NCBI GenBank assembly: GCA_004153385.1
Contig: SDAL01000003.1
Coordinates: 186,001 to 250,000, forward strand
DNA length: 64,000 bases
Origin: Paracoccaceae bacterium
GTDB lineage: Bacteria > Pseudomonadota > Alphaproteobacteria > Rhodobacterales > Rhodobacteraceae
Reading direction: 5' to 3'
The notes beneath the pieces were generated by a model. It did not search any database. It worked only from the letters and a program-made list of their open reading frames with translations, and was not told the DNA's origin. Positions within the stretch are counted from its first letter, which is position 1. Each line of letters starts with the position of its first letter. Shown here in pieces: positions 1-8,266 of this stretch. Made by a program: the position numbers and the translations under genes.

Positions 1-240
1 GAAATTCTGGCGATTTTGCAAGAACAGGTCCGCGATCTGGGCATTGCGCTGATGTTGATCTCGCATGATCTGGGCGTGGTCGCGCAGCTGGCCCAGCGGG
101 TGGCGGTATTCTATCATGGCCGCAAGATCGAGGAAGGCCGCACCGCTCAAGTGCTGCACCAGCCGCAAGCCGAGCATACCCGCGCGCTGATTGCGGCATT
201 GCCCGCGCGGGCGCGTGCCGAGCTTGGGGGCGGGGTATGA
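1..240 (+). CDS. Peptide/nickel-type ABC transporter ATP-binding protein, C-terminal fragment (DppD-like)
   Basis: This is the last 79 codons of an ABC ATPase whose start lies before the window; the frame is open from base 1. The fragment holds the H-loop region (ISHDLGVVAQL) and the typical peptide-ATPase tail (VFYHGRKIEEG, then HTRALIAALP), which matches the DppD/OppD branch. It lacks the Walker motifs, which must lie upstream. Its stop overlaps the start of the next ATPase by 4 bp (ATGA), so the two form a translationally coupled DppD-DppF-like pair energising one importer. The transported substrate cannot be told from this piece. Confidence 0.85.
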   Translation, partial: EILAILQEQVRDLGIALMLISHDLGVVAQLAQRVAVFYHGRKIEEGRTAQVLHQPQAEHTRALIAALPARARAELGGGV

Positions 241-1028
241 GCGCGTTGTTACATGTCGAAGGGCTGAGCCGCAGCTATATGCTGGGTGGGCACCGTATCA
301 AGGCACTGGACGAGGTCGGATTCACGCTGGGACCGGGCCGTATCATGGGCATCGTGGGCGAATCCGGGTCTGGCAAATCAACGCTCGCGCGGCTGGTCAT
401 GGCGCTTGACAGGCCCGATCCGGGGCCACATTCCGGTCAGGTCAGGCTGAACGGGCAGGACCTGTTTGCGCTCCCCCCGCGCGCATTGCGCCGTGCGCGC
501 CGCGATATGCAGATGGTGTTCCAAGATCCCTATGGCTCGCTTGATCCGCGCCAGAAGGTCGGGCGGATCGTGGCGGAGCCACTGCATCTTTTGCCGGATC
601 GTCCAACAGGGCGTGCCCGCCGCGAGATCGTCGCCCAGGTGCTGCACGCGGTCGGGTTGGGGGCGGAGGCGATGGCGCAATATCCCCATGCCTTCTCGGG
701 GGGGCAACGCCAGCGGATCGCCATCGCGCGCGCACTGATCACCCGCCCCAAGCTGCTGGTCGCAGACGAGGCAACATCGGCGTTGGATCTGACGGTGCAA
801 CGCCAGATACTGCAGCTCATCCGGTCCCTGCGTGATCGCCAAGGGCTGGGGGTGCTGTTTATCAGCCATGATCTGGCTGTGGTCGAGGATCTATGTGACG
901 AGGTCGCTGTGATGCATAACGGGCGGATAGTGGAGTTAGGGGCGATGAACGAGATCATCGCTCGCCCGCAATCCGCCTATACGCGTAGACTGATCGCCGC
1001 CCAACCAAGCCTGCGCGGGCTTGGTTGA
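237..1028 (+). CDS. Peptide/nickel-type ABC transporter ATP-binding protein (DppF-like)
   Basis: A complete 263-residue ATPase of the oligopeptide/dipeptide importer family. Visible motifs are Walker [10 protein letters not shown] (about residues 41-49), a Q-loop (MVFQDPYGSLDP), the signature FSGGQRQRIAIARAL, Walker B LLVADEATSALD and the H-loop ISHDLAVV. It would hydrolyse ATP at the inner membrane as the partner of the upstream DppD-like subunit, with which it overlaps by 4 bp. It is the last gene of its operon, because the next gene is convergent. It is not the partner of the second peptide transporter at 34828-39782, which has its own two ATPases. Substrate unknown. Confidence 0.93.
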   Translation: MSALLHVEGLSRSYMLGGHRIKALDEVGFTLGPGRIMGIVGESGSGKSTLARLVMALDRPDPGPHSGQVRLNGQDLFALPPRALRRARRDMQMVFQDPYGSLDPRQKVGRIVAEPLHLLPDRPTGRARREIVAQVLHAVGLGAEAMAQYPHAFSGGQRQRIAIARALITRPKLLVADEATSALDLTVQRQILQLIRSLRDRQGLGVLFISHDLAVVEDLCDEVAVMHNGRIVELGAMNEIIARPQSAYTRRLIAAQPSLRGLG

Positions 1029-1338
1029 GGATGCATCATCTTAAAAGAAATGTAATATTTACAGATTAATACGGATGGTTGTTCATCCAATGCTCTACAG
1101 TCTGCGCTATCGTGAGGGTTGTCGGCGGCGTAAATACGCCCGCCCAGGACGCTCTGACGCACGCGGCGGCCGATCAGGCGGCAAAGGAATTTTTAGTAGC
1201 TGGAATTAATACTTTATTATTAAATATCAATATTCTATTAACATAAGTTAATGTATTGAGCGAGGTATGGCTGATGTCATCTGGCCTGTCGGCAACAAGC
1301 CAGAGTCAATCGGTGTGTTCGCAAGCCGCGCTTTTCTT
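1029..1338. other. Convergent intergenic region, AT-rich, no gene recognised
   Basis: This 310-bp gap lies between two convergent genes and is much richer in A+T than its surroundings, notably 1040-1075 and 1195-1258. It contains a perfect 5+3+5 inverted repeat, TGTAATATTTACA (1051-1063). Short frames of about 44 codons can be read across it but show no convincing coding pattern or ribosome site. I see no strong terminator. Confidence 0.5.
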
Positions 1339-2289
1339 TCATTTTCCGGGCAGGTCCGCGTCGGCTTTCAGGCGAAGAAGGTTCAGCAAGGCAACCGCAC
1401 GCATGTCGTCAAGCTGGCGGATGGAATGCCCCTCGCGCAAGGGACGCGTGGCATCGGCCATGTGCGCGATCAGTTCGGGCGTGATCTCGGGGGTTTTCAT
1501 ATCGTCCCACCAGCTTTGCATTGCAGGGCCCAGATGATCCAGCGCATGGGCCATGCCGCCGTCACCGCCCGCCAGCTCAAGGTTCATCAGCGGGCCCATC
1601 AGCGCCCACCGCAACCCCGGCCCGTGGGTGATGGCGCAATCCACATCCTCTGCGCTGGCCACACCGCTGGCGACCAGCTGGAGTGCTTCTGCCCACAGCG
1701 CGGCCTGCAGCCGGTTGGCGATATGGCCGGGCACTTCCTTGCGCAGCACAATCGGAGTTTTGCCCAGTGCTTCATAAAAGAGTTTGGCGGTGGCGACCGC
1801 ATCATCGCTGCCATGGTCCCCCTTAACGATTTCCACCAGCGGAATAAGATGGGGTGGGTTGAAGGGATGGCCGATCAGCACCCGTGATCCGTGCTGGCAG
1901 GCGGCCTGTATTGGTGTGATGCGCAATCCAGAGGAGCTGGAGGCCAGAATTACCTCGGGCGGCAACAGCGCATCCATCTTGGCAAAAAGCGGGATCTTGA
2001 TCGCCTCGCGTTCGGGGCCGTTTTCCTGAACGAATATCACGCCGTCGAGCGCCTTTTCCAGCGTGTCGCACATCTGAAGGCGATCTGGCGAGGCCCCCGA
2101 GGCAAGGCCCAGTTCGCTCAGGACCGGCCAGTGCGCCGCGACAGCTGCATTCAGCCGTGCGCCAGCGCCTTCGGCCGGATCGTAAGCATTTACATCATAG
2201 CCATGTGCCAAAAACAACGCAGCCCAACTGGCCCCGATTGTGCCTGTGCCGATAACGGCAACCGTTCCTTTGGAAACCTCGGACATCAT
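1339..2289 (-). CDS. 3-hydroxyacyl-CoA dehydrogenase-family NAD-dependent dehydrogenase, carnitine-dehydrogenase-like
   Basis: A 316-residue NAD-dependent dehydrogenase. The N-terminal Rossmann domain begins VIGTGTIGASWAALF (GxGxxG-type). HPFNPPHLIPLVEIV carries the family's conserved catalytic His region, and the C-terminal helical domain contains PGHIANRLQAALWAEA and GPGLRWALMGP. The last motif is typical of the branch holding L-carnitine 3-dehydrogenase and lambda-crystallin/L-gulonate dehydrogenase rather than the beta-oxidation FadB branch. Length also fits (carnitine dehydrogenases are near 320 residues). No thioesterase or betainyl-CoA thiolase gene is adjacent, so carnitine is only a likely substrate; other 3-hydroxy acids are possible. 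Two Met codons open the frame and either could be the start. Confidence 0.85.
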   Translation of the reverse strand: MMSEVSKGTVAVIGTGTIGASWAALFLAHGYDVNAYDPAEGAGARLNAAVAAHWPVLSELGLASGASPDRLQMCDTLEKALDGVIFVQENGPEREAIKIPLFAKMDALLPPEVILASSSSGLRITPIQAACQHGSRVLIGHPFNPPHLIPLVEIVKGDHGSDDAVATAKLFYEALGKTPIVLRKEVPGHIANRLQAALWAEALQLVASGVASAEDVDCAITHGPGLRWALMGPLMNLELAGGDGGMAHALDHLGPAMQSWWDDMKTPEITPELIAHMADATRPLREGHSIRQLDDMRAVALLNLLRLKADADLPGK

Positions 2290-2471
2290 GCCCCCCTTTT
2301 ACAAAAATTCTGGCAGGGCCGGAGCAGGTGCCATTGGCGTGGCCAAATCCTACTCCCCATCGGCCCGGATGCGCGTTGCAATAGATGCGCGCCTTTAAAA
2401 TAGAGGTCAACGGCGCGGCCCGCCCTCTGTCAGACAGGGACACGGACCGCGCCGACGCGATGATGCCAGCG

Positions 2472-4766
2472 CTACTCCGCGACACAATCGGCGAAATAGT
2501 GCACGGTGCCATCGGGATCTGTCTCGCGCACAAGCCCGTGGATATCGGTTTCGAAACCAGGGCATTCATGGGCGAAATCGCGATTGAATTGCAGGTATTC
2601 TACAATCTTGCGGTTGAACACCTCGCCCGGGATCAACAGCGGAATGCCCGGAGGATAGGGCGTCACCAAGCTGGTGGTGATCCGCCCTTCGAGCGCATCA
2701 ATCGGCACGCGCTGGGTTGTGCGCGCAGCGATATGGGCAAATGCATCCCCCGGTTTCATCGCGGGGCGGTGGTCGCTGAGATAGATCTCGGTCGATAGCA
2801 CCGCGATATCGTATTTGGCGTATTGCGTATGCACGTGCTGACACAGATCGCGCAGGCCCATATGTTCGTATCTGGGCTGTTTGGCACAGAATTCCGGCAT
2901 GATGCGCCACATCGGCTGGTTCTTGGCATAGTCGTCCTTGAACTGTTGCAGCGCAGTTAGCAACGTGTTCCACCGACCCTTTGTGATGCCGATAGTGAAC
3001 ATGATGAAAAAGCTGTAAAGCCCTGTTTTTTCGACAACAACTCCGTGCTCTGCCAGATATTTCGTGACGATCGAGGCCGGAATACCCATCTCTTCGAAAC
3101 GGCCGTCAAGGTTCAGGCCCGGTGTGATGATCGTGGCCTTGATCGGATCGAGCATGTTGAACCCCGGCGCCATATCGCCAAAGCCGTGCCATGTCTCTGC
3201 GCCATCTGCCGTCTGGTTGCCCTTGGCATCGGTATTGTCGAGCACCCAGTCCTTGGTCAGCCCGATGCCTTCTTCCTCGAAATCTTCCGGTCCCCACACT
3301 TGGAACCACCAGTCATCCTCGCCGTATTCCTCATCGACCTTGCGCATGGCCCGCCGGAAATCGAGCGACTCTTCGATGCTTTCTTGCACAAGCGCCGTGC
3401 CGCCGGGCGGCTCCATCATAGCGGCGGCCACATCGCAACTGGCGATAATGGAGTATTGCGGGCTGGTGGATGTGTGCATCAGATAGGCTTCGTTAAACAG
3501 ATGCCGGTCCAGTTTGGTATCTTGGCTGTCTTGCACCAGCACATGGCTGGCTTGTGAAATGCCGGCCAGAAGTTTGTGGATTGACTGGGTGGAGTAGGTG
3601 ACCGAGTGGCGCGTGCGGGCGCGTTTGCGGCCCATCGCATGATACTGGCCGTAGAAAGAGTGGAACGCCGCATGGGGCAGCCATGCCTCGTCGAAATGCA
3701 GATTGTCGACATAGCCGTCTAGCAGATCCTTGATGGCCTCGGTGTTATACAGCACCCCGTCATAGGTGGACTGGGTCAAGGTCAGGATGCGCGGCTTGAC
3801 GGTCTCGGCATCCGTGCCCGTCAGCAACGGGTTGGCGCGGATTTTCGCCTTGATCGTCTCGATCTCGAATTCGCTATGCGGGATAGGGCCGATAATGCCG
3901 TAGTGGTTGCGTGTGGGTTTCAAGAACACCGGAATTGCGCCGGTCATGATGATCGAATGCAAAATCGATTTGTGGCAGTTGCGATCAACCACCACAACAT
4001 CTCCCGGTGCGACGGTATGATGCCAGACCATCTTGTTGGATGTCGATGTGCCGTTGGTCACGAAAAAGCAATGGTCGGCGTTGAAAATGCGCGCGGCATT
4101 GCGCTCGGATGCGCCGATCGCGCCATTGTGGTCCAGCAGCTGGCCCAGTTCCTCGACCGCGTTACACACATCCGCGCGCAGCATGTTCTCGCCATAGAAC
4201 TGGTGATACATTTGCCCGACCGGACTTTTCAGAAACGCCACGCCACCAGAATGGCCCGGACAATGCCACGAATACGAGCCATCTTCGGCATAATCGAGAA
4301 GGGCGCGGAAAAACGGCGGCTGGATGCCTTCCAGATAGCTTTTTGCCTCGCGGATAATATGGCGGGCGACAAATTCCGGCGTGTCCTCGAACATGTGGAT
4401 GAAGCCGTGCAGCTCGCGCAGGATGTCGTTGGGCAAATGGCGCGAGGTTTTGGTCTCGCCATAGATGTAAATCGGAACTTCGGCATTCTTGCGGCGCACT
4501 TCCTGAATGAAGCTGCGCAGTTTGACCACTGCCGGATCCAGATCGGGGCCGGGGCTGAATTCTTCATCATCAATGGACAGCACAAAGGCACTGGCGCGCG
4601 ATTGCTGCTGTGCAAACTGCGACAGATCACCATAGCTGGTGACCCCCAGAACTTCGCGCCCTTCGGCTTCGATCGCCTCGGCCAAGGCGCGAATACCCAG
4701 ACCGGATGAATTCTCGGAGCGGAAATCTTCGTCGATAATAACGATGGGGAAGCGAAACTTCATCAA
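2472..4766 (-). CDS. Orn/Lys/Arg decarboxylase, PLP-dependent (fold type I, long wing-domain form)
   Basis: A 764-residue basic amino acid decarboxylase. An N-terminal receiver-like wing domain (about 1-130) precedes the aminotransferase-fold PLP domain. The PLP-binding lysine is K398 in STQSIHKLLAG, preceded by the conserved LHFDEAW segment (PLP-ring Asp near 359). Such enzymes release CO2 from lysine, ornithine or arginine to give cadaverine, putrescine or agmatine, in polyamine synthesis or acid resistance. The sequence does not settle the substrate. Unlike enterobacterial acid-resistance systems, no amino acid/amine antiporter is adjacent. It is divergent from a sugar porter. The start Met is followed by a hydrophobic strand typical of the wing domain. 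Confidence 0.9.
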   Translation of the reverse strand: MMKFRFPIVIIDEDFRSENSSGLGIRALAEAIEAEGREVLGVTSYGDLSQFAQQQSRASAFVLSIDDEEFSPGPDLDPAVVKLRSFIQEVRRKNAEVPIYIYGETKTSRHLPNDILRELHGFIHMFEDTPEFVARHIIREAKSYLEGIQPPFFRALLDYAEDGSYSWHCPGHSGGVAFLKSPVGQMYHQFYGENMLRADVCNAVEELGQLLDHNGAIGASERNAARIFNADHCFFVTNGTSTSNKMVWHHTVAPGDVVVVDRNCHKSILHSIIMTGAIPVFLKPTRNHYGIIGPIPHSEFEIETIKAKIRANPLLTGTDAETVKPRILTLTQSTYDGVLYNTEAIKDLLDGYVDNLHFDEAWLPHAAFHSFYGQYHAMGRKRARTRHSVTYSTQSIHKLLAGISQASHVLVQDSQDTKLDRHLFNEAYLMHTSTSPQYSIIASCDVAAAMMEPPGGTALVQESIEESLDFRRAMRKVDEEYGEDDWWFQVWGPEDFEEEGIGLTKDWVLDNTDAKGNQTADGAETWHGFGDMAPGFNMLDPIKATIITPGLNLDGRFEEMGIPASIVTKYLAEHGVVVEKTGLYSFFIMFTIGITKGRWNTLLTALQQFKDDYAKNQPMWRIMPEFCAKQPRYEHMGLRDLCQHVHTQYAKYDIAVLSTEIYLSDHRPAMKPGDAFAHIAARTTQRVPIDALEGRITTSLVTPYPPGIPLLIPGEVFNRKIVEYLQFNRDFAHECPGFETDIHGLVRETDPDGTVHYFADCVAE

Positions 4767-5100
4767 GTTCTCCTACGGGGAAAGACGACAGCAGATCGAT
4801 TGGGGGCATCTCCTGCACGCGTGCGTTCAGGGCGGGGTTTTGCACAGCGATGTGTTGGCCCTGTTTGTTTCTGTTGCGCGGCCTCTCGTCAAGGCCCGGC
4901 TGCGCGGCTTGAAATACTACGACACCCTGCGCGATGACGCCATAGCCTGCGCAGCCTGAAGCCCGCGCAAAGTTTTGAACAGCTTTTACCGGATTGGCCC
5001 TTGACCTTGCACAAGCGCGCGGCAATTGACCCCGAACGGGTCCCATCGGTCACATGCTGCGGCTGGGAGGTGGACCCATACGCAGCAGCAGGAGTAATTT
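4767..5100. other. Divergent promoter region between the decarboxylase and sugar porter genes
   Basis: 334 bp with no supported gene. It must hold both promoters. Two TTGACC hexamers (5001-5006 and 5026-5031) lie upstream of the porter but neither has a good -10 partner. A small dyad, GACCC-5-GGGTC, spans 5028-5042. A longer imperfect hairpin pairs GGCTGCGC near 4907 with GCGCAGCC near 4950. The porter has a good ribosome site (AGGAG) just before its ATG. Confidence 0.5.
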
Positions 5101-6534
5101 ATGCAAAAAGATCAATCGGATGATGGGGTTATTTCACGTGCCCTGATCATGATCACGGGAACCGCTGCACTGGGCGGGTTCCTGTTCGGGTATGACAGTT
5201 CGATTATCAACGGTACCGTTGACGCGGTACGCGAGGAGTTCGGGCTGTCGGCGGCGGCCGTGGGTTTTACTGTTTCCTGTGCGCTTCTCGGGGCCATGTT
5301 GGGCGCGTGGTATGCCGGTGTGTGCTCCGACAAGATCGGGCGCGTGCGCACCATGCTGGTGGCGGCTGCGCTTTTGTCGGTCAGTGCGCTTGGCTCGGGG
5401 CTGGCCTTCGGTCCCTATGATCTGGTCTTCTGGCGCTTTGTTGGCGGGATCGGCGTGGGCTTTGCCTCTGTGATCGCACCCGCCTATATTGCCGAGGTCG
5501 CACCGTCGGGATCGCGCGGGCGCTTGGGCACGATGCAACAAATGGCCATCGTCACCGGTATTTTCTTGTCGCTGCTGATCAGCGCTGTCATCGTGAAAGC
5601 CGCCGGCGGCGCATCCGAGCCGCTATGGGCCGGACTGCCTGCGTGGCGCTGGATGTTCCTGTCCGAACTGGTGCCGGCACTGGCGTATGGGGTTTTGTCG
5701 CTAAGGTTGCCTGAATCCCCGCGCTATCTGGTGGAAAAGAAACGTGAAGACGAGGCGCGCCAAGTGCTTGAGACCGTGGTCGGCGTATCGGGCAGCGATC
5801 GGTTGGACCGCAAGCTTGCGCAAATCCGCAGCACCGTTAGCACACAGGCCCATAAAACGCTCGCTGATCTGAAAGACGGGCCGTACTTCTTTAGCCCGAT
5901 TGTGTGGGTGGGCATCATTCTGGCTGTGTTCCAGCAGCTCGTCGGGATCAACGTGATCTTCTACTACTCGACCACACTGTGGCAATCTGTAGGCTTTCAG
6001 GAAAGCGACTCCTTTTTCATCTCCGTGATCATGTCGATCACCAATATTGTGGCCACAGTCATTGCCATTGCCTTGATCGACAAGCTGGGCCGTAAAACCC
6101 TGCTGTTGGCGGGGTCTGCCTTGATGGCGGTATCGCTGGCCATTATGGCGTTGGCCTTCAATCATGCCGAAATGGTCGACGGGGCGCTGTCGTTGCCGCA
6201 ATCATGGGGCATCACCGCGCTGATTGCTGCCAATGCGTTTATCATCGGTTTCGGCGCAAGCTGGGGGCCGGTCATGTGGGTTTTGCTGGGCGAGATGTTT
6301 CCCAACCGTATTCGGGGGATGGCGCTTGGTGTGGGTGGCGCGGCCAACTGGCTGGCCAATTTCGCGGTCTCCACCACCTTCCCGATCTTCTCTGCGATCG
6401 GGCTTGATTTTGCCTATAGCCTGTATGCGGGCTTTGCGCTCATTTCGTTCTTCTTTGTGTGGAAGGCTGTACAAGAAACCAATGGTATCAGCTTGGAAGA
6501 CATGAAAGACAGCCGGCAAGCATCTGTTAAATAA
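5101..6534 (+). CDS. MFS sugar porter (XylE/GalP-type sugar:H+ symporter)
   Basis: A 477-residue twelve-helix major facilitator of the sugar porter family. Diagnostic motifs are GFLFGYDSSIINGT in helix 1, the DKIGRVRT loop 2-3 motif, PESPRYLVEKKR after helix 6, and QQLVGINVIFYYS in helix 7, followed by DKLGRKTLLL and a late PNRIRGMALG loop. These place it with XylE, GalP and AraE type monosaccharide:proton symporters of the inner membrane. The ATG is preceded by GCAGGAG. No sugar kinase or isomerase gene is adjacent, so the sugar is unknown. It stands alone and ends in a strong terminator. Confidence 0.92.
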   Translation: MQKDQSDDGVISRALIMITGTAALGGFLFGYDSSIINGTVDAVREEFGLSAAAVGFTVSCALLGAMLGAWYAGVCSDKIGRVRTMLVAAALLSVSALGSGLAFGPYDLVFWRFVGGIGVGFASVIAPAYIAEVAPSGSRGRLGTMQQMAIVTGIFLSLLISAVIVKAAGGASEPLWAGLPAWRWMFLSELVPALAYGVLSLRLPESPRYLVEKKREDEARQVLETVVGVSGSDRLDRKLAQIRSTVSTQAHKTLADLKDGPYFFSPIVWVGIILAVFQQLVGINVIFYYSTTLWQSVGFQESDSFFISVIMSITNIVATVIAIALIDKLGRKTLLLAGSALMAVSLAIMALAFNHAEMVDGALSLPQSWGITALIAANAFIIGFGASWGPVMWVLLGEMFPNRIRGMALGVGGAANWLANFAVSTTFPIFSAIGLDFAYSLYAGFALISFFFVWKAVQETNGISLEDMKDSRQASVK

Positions 6535-6543
6535 TAACTTTCA

Positions 6544-6617
6544 GGCGCGCGCAGTCAGGGGCAGGGGGCCGATGTCGGCCTGTCACGGCCTTGAGGCCTG
6601 CGCGCGCCTTTCTTTTT
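6544..6617 (+). terminator. Rho-independent terminator of the sugar porter gene
   Basis: A perfect 11-bp stem pairs GGCGCGCGCAG (6544-6554) with CTGCGCGCGCC (6598-6608) and is followed directly by TTTCTTTTT (6609-6617). The 43-nt interior can fold further (GGCC...GGCC). It starts 10 nt after the porter stop codon. Confidence 0.85.
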
Positions 6618-6629
6618 ACGCCCTGTCCG

Positions 6630-6716
6630 TATGACACCGGGGATCTGGCATCTGACGTGTGGGCCAAGGTGTTCGACCAATCGGGTGTGGTCTATCGCAG
6701 GTCGGATACTCTATGA
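6630..6716 (+). pseudogene. Possible remnant of a YpfJ-type zinc metallopeptidase gene
   Basis: From 6630 to the TGA near 6716 the sequence reads as YDTGDLASDVWAKVFDQSG then VVYRRSDTL and stop. The DVWxKVFxxxGxxY pattern resembles the middle of neutral zinc metallopeptidases (YpfJ family). Near the stop a shifted frame reads ILYDRA, which would restore the expected strand after a frameshift. There is no start codon, no HExxH motif and no ribosome site. This is recognition from memory of a short stretch and could be chance. Confidence 0.25.
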
Positions 6717-6743
6717 TCGGGCGATAACCCGCGCGAGGACTGA

Positions 6744-8054
6744 ATGAGCGATCTTTTCGACAGTGGACCGCCTATGGGCCATACGCCGCTTGCAGCCACC
6801 TTGCGGCCGCAAACTCTGGATGATGTGATCGGCCAGTCCGCTGTCGTTGGCCCGAACACAATCCTGCGCCGCCGGATTGCGGCCCGCGCACTTGGGAGTG
6901 TGATCTTGTACGGGCCGCCGGGCGTGGGCAAAACCACCATCGCGCGTGCAGTCGGTGCCATGCTGGGCAAGGAGTTTTGCCAATTGCATGCCACACGCGC
7001 CACGGTCGCGGAACTGCGCAAACTCGCGGACGCAGCCCGCATCAAACCGATGCTGATTTTCGTGGACGAGGTGCATCGGTTTTCCTCCACCCAAGCCGAT
7101 GATTTGTTGTCGATTTGCGAAAACGGCACAGCAGATTTCATTGGCGCGACGACAGGCAATCCCTATCACACGCTGACACCTGCGTTGGTCTCGCGTTCAG
7201 TTATTTTGCAGTTGGAACCAATGACACTGGAGGAGATGGAGCAGGTCGTCAGGCGCGGGTTGGCCCATCTGCGCGCAACGGGCGCGGATATCACCATGAG
7301 TGATGCGCAGATCCGGCTGGTTGCAGGGCGTTCAGGGGGGGATGCACGCCGTGCACTCACCACGTTGGAAAGTCTGGCGCTCGGCCATGAGGGTGGCGCG
7401 GTCACGATCACAGAAGATATGATGGAGGAGGCCTATGCCGCCGCCGCCGTAAACCACGACAGATCCGGTGATCAGCATTACGATATTGTATCGGCTTTCG
7501 TGAAATCAATGCGCGGCTCTGATCCCGATGCCACGCTGTACTGGCTGGCGCGGTTGATCCATGCGGGCGAGGATCCGCGCTATATCGCGCGCCGGATCAT
7601 GATCCATGCGTCCGAAGATGTAGGGCTGGCGGATAACAGCGCGCTGCAAACGGCGGTCGCAGCCGCCACGGCGGTGGAAAAAATCGGCTATCCCGAAGCG
7701 CGGATCATCCTGTCACATGCAGCGCTGCATGTGGCCCGTGCGCCCAAATCGAATTCCGCGTGTCGGGGAATTTCGCTCGCGCTGTCGGCTGTGACCAGCG
7801 AACCTGTGAAGACTGTGCCAAAGCATCTGCGCGATGCCCATTATAAAGGGGCGCAGGCACTGGGGCATGTGGGCTATCAGTTTCCGCATGCCGATCCGCG
7901 CGGCTGGGTGCAGCAGGATTACGCGCCCGATCTTGCCAGAGGCAAATTTTACCAAAGCGATGCCCGCGACGGCGGCACATTCGAAAAGCGGGCCGATACA
8001 TACTGGGAACAGGTCACGGGCACTCCAACGCCGCGCATTTTTAGCAAACCCTGA
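6744..8054 (+). CDS. rarA: Replication-associated recombination protein A (RarA/MgsA), AAA+ ATPase
   Basis: A 436-residue clamp-loader-like AAA+ ATPase acting at stalled replication forks. Walker A is GPPGVGKTTIARA (about residue 55), Walker B is FVDEVHRFSS, sensor 1 is IGATTGNPYHTL and the arginine-finger region is PALVSRSV. The C-terminal MgsA tetramerisation region includes YDIVSAFVKSMRGSDPDA and ends with HADPRGWVQQDY and ARGKFYQSD. Length matches the family (430-445). The ATG follows GCGAGGAC. It stands alone after the porter terminator. Confidence 0.97.
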   Translation: MSDLFDSGPPMGHTPLAATLRPQTLDDVIGQSAVVGPNTILRRRIAARALGSVILYGPPGVGKTTIARAVGAMLGKEFCQLHATRATVAELRKLADAARIKPMLIFVDEVHRFSSTQADDLLSICENGTADFIGATTGNPYHTLTPALVSRSVILQLEPMTLEEMEQVVRRGLAHLRATGADITMSDAQIRLVAGRSGGDARRALTTLESLALGHEGGAVTITEDMMEEAYAAAAVNHDRSGDQHYDIVSAFVKSMRGSDPDATLYWLARLIHAGEDPRYIARRIMIHASEDVGLADNSALQTAVAAATAVEKIGYPEARIILSHAALHVARAPKSNSACRGISLALSAVTSEPVKTVPKHLRDAHYKGAQALGHVGYQFPHADPRGWVQQDYAPDLARGKFYQSDARDGGTFEKRADTYWEQVTGTPTPRIFSKP

Positions 8055-8115
8055 ATTGTCTTTCGGCAAAATCCCTATTCGGGCGGTGGTATCTGCACAT
8101 CATTTAATAAATCGT

Positions 8116-8129
8116 ATAACCATAGTTAT
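8116..8129. promoter_or_regulatory. Inverted repeat upstream of the GlxA-family regulator
   Basis: ATAAC-CATA-GTTAT forms a perfect 5+4+5 dyad at 8116-8129, nested inside an outer CGTAT (8113-8117) and ATACG (8133-8137). It lies in the AT-rich 212-bp gap between rarA and the next gene, about 140 bp before that start. It could be an operator for autoregulation; only the symmetry is seen. Confidence 0.35.
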
Positions 8130-8266
8130 GTAATACGGATTATTAATGTGTCGCTATGGCTCACGGTTGACTGTATATTGTTGTCATATGAAAGCGCTCC
8201 AACAGTGCTGATAAATCCCGTCTGTTTTCCGATAGCATAATCAATACATCTCCGAAGGAACACGTC

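Noticed and set aside
5001-5054. A sigma-70 promoter before the sugar porter from the TTGACC hexamers
   Set aside because: At 17-bp spacing the second hexamer meets GTCACA, a poor -10, and the first meets AATTGA; I cannot support either.
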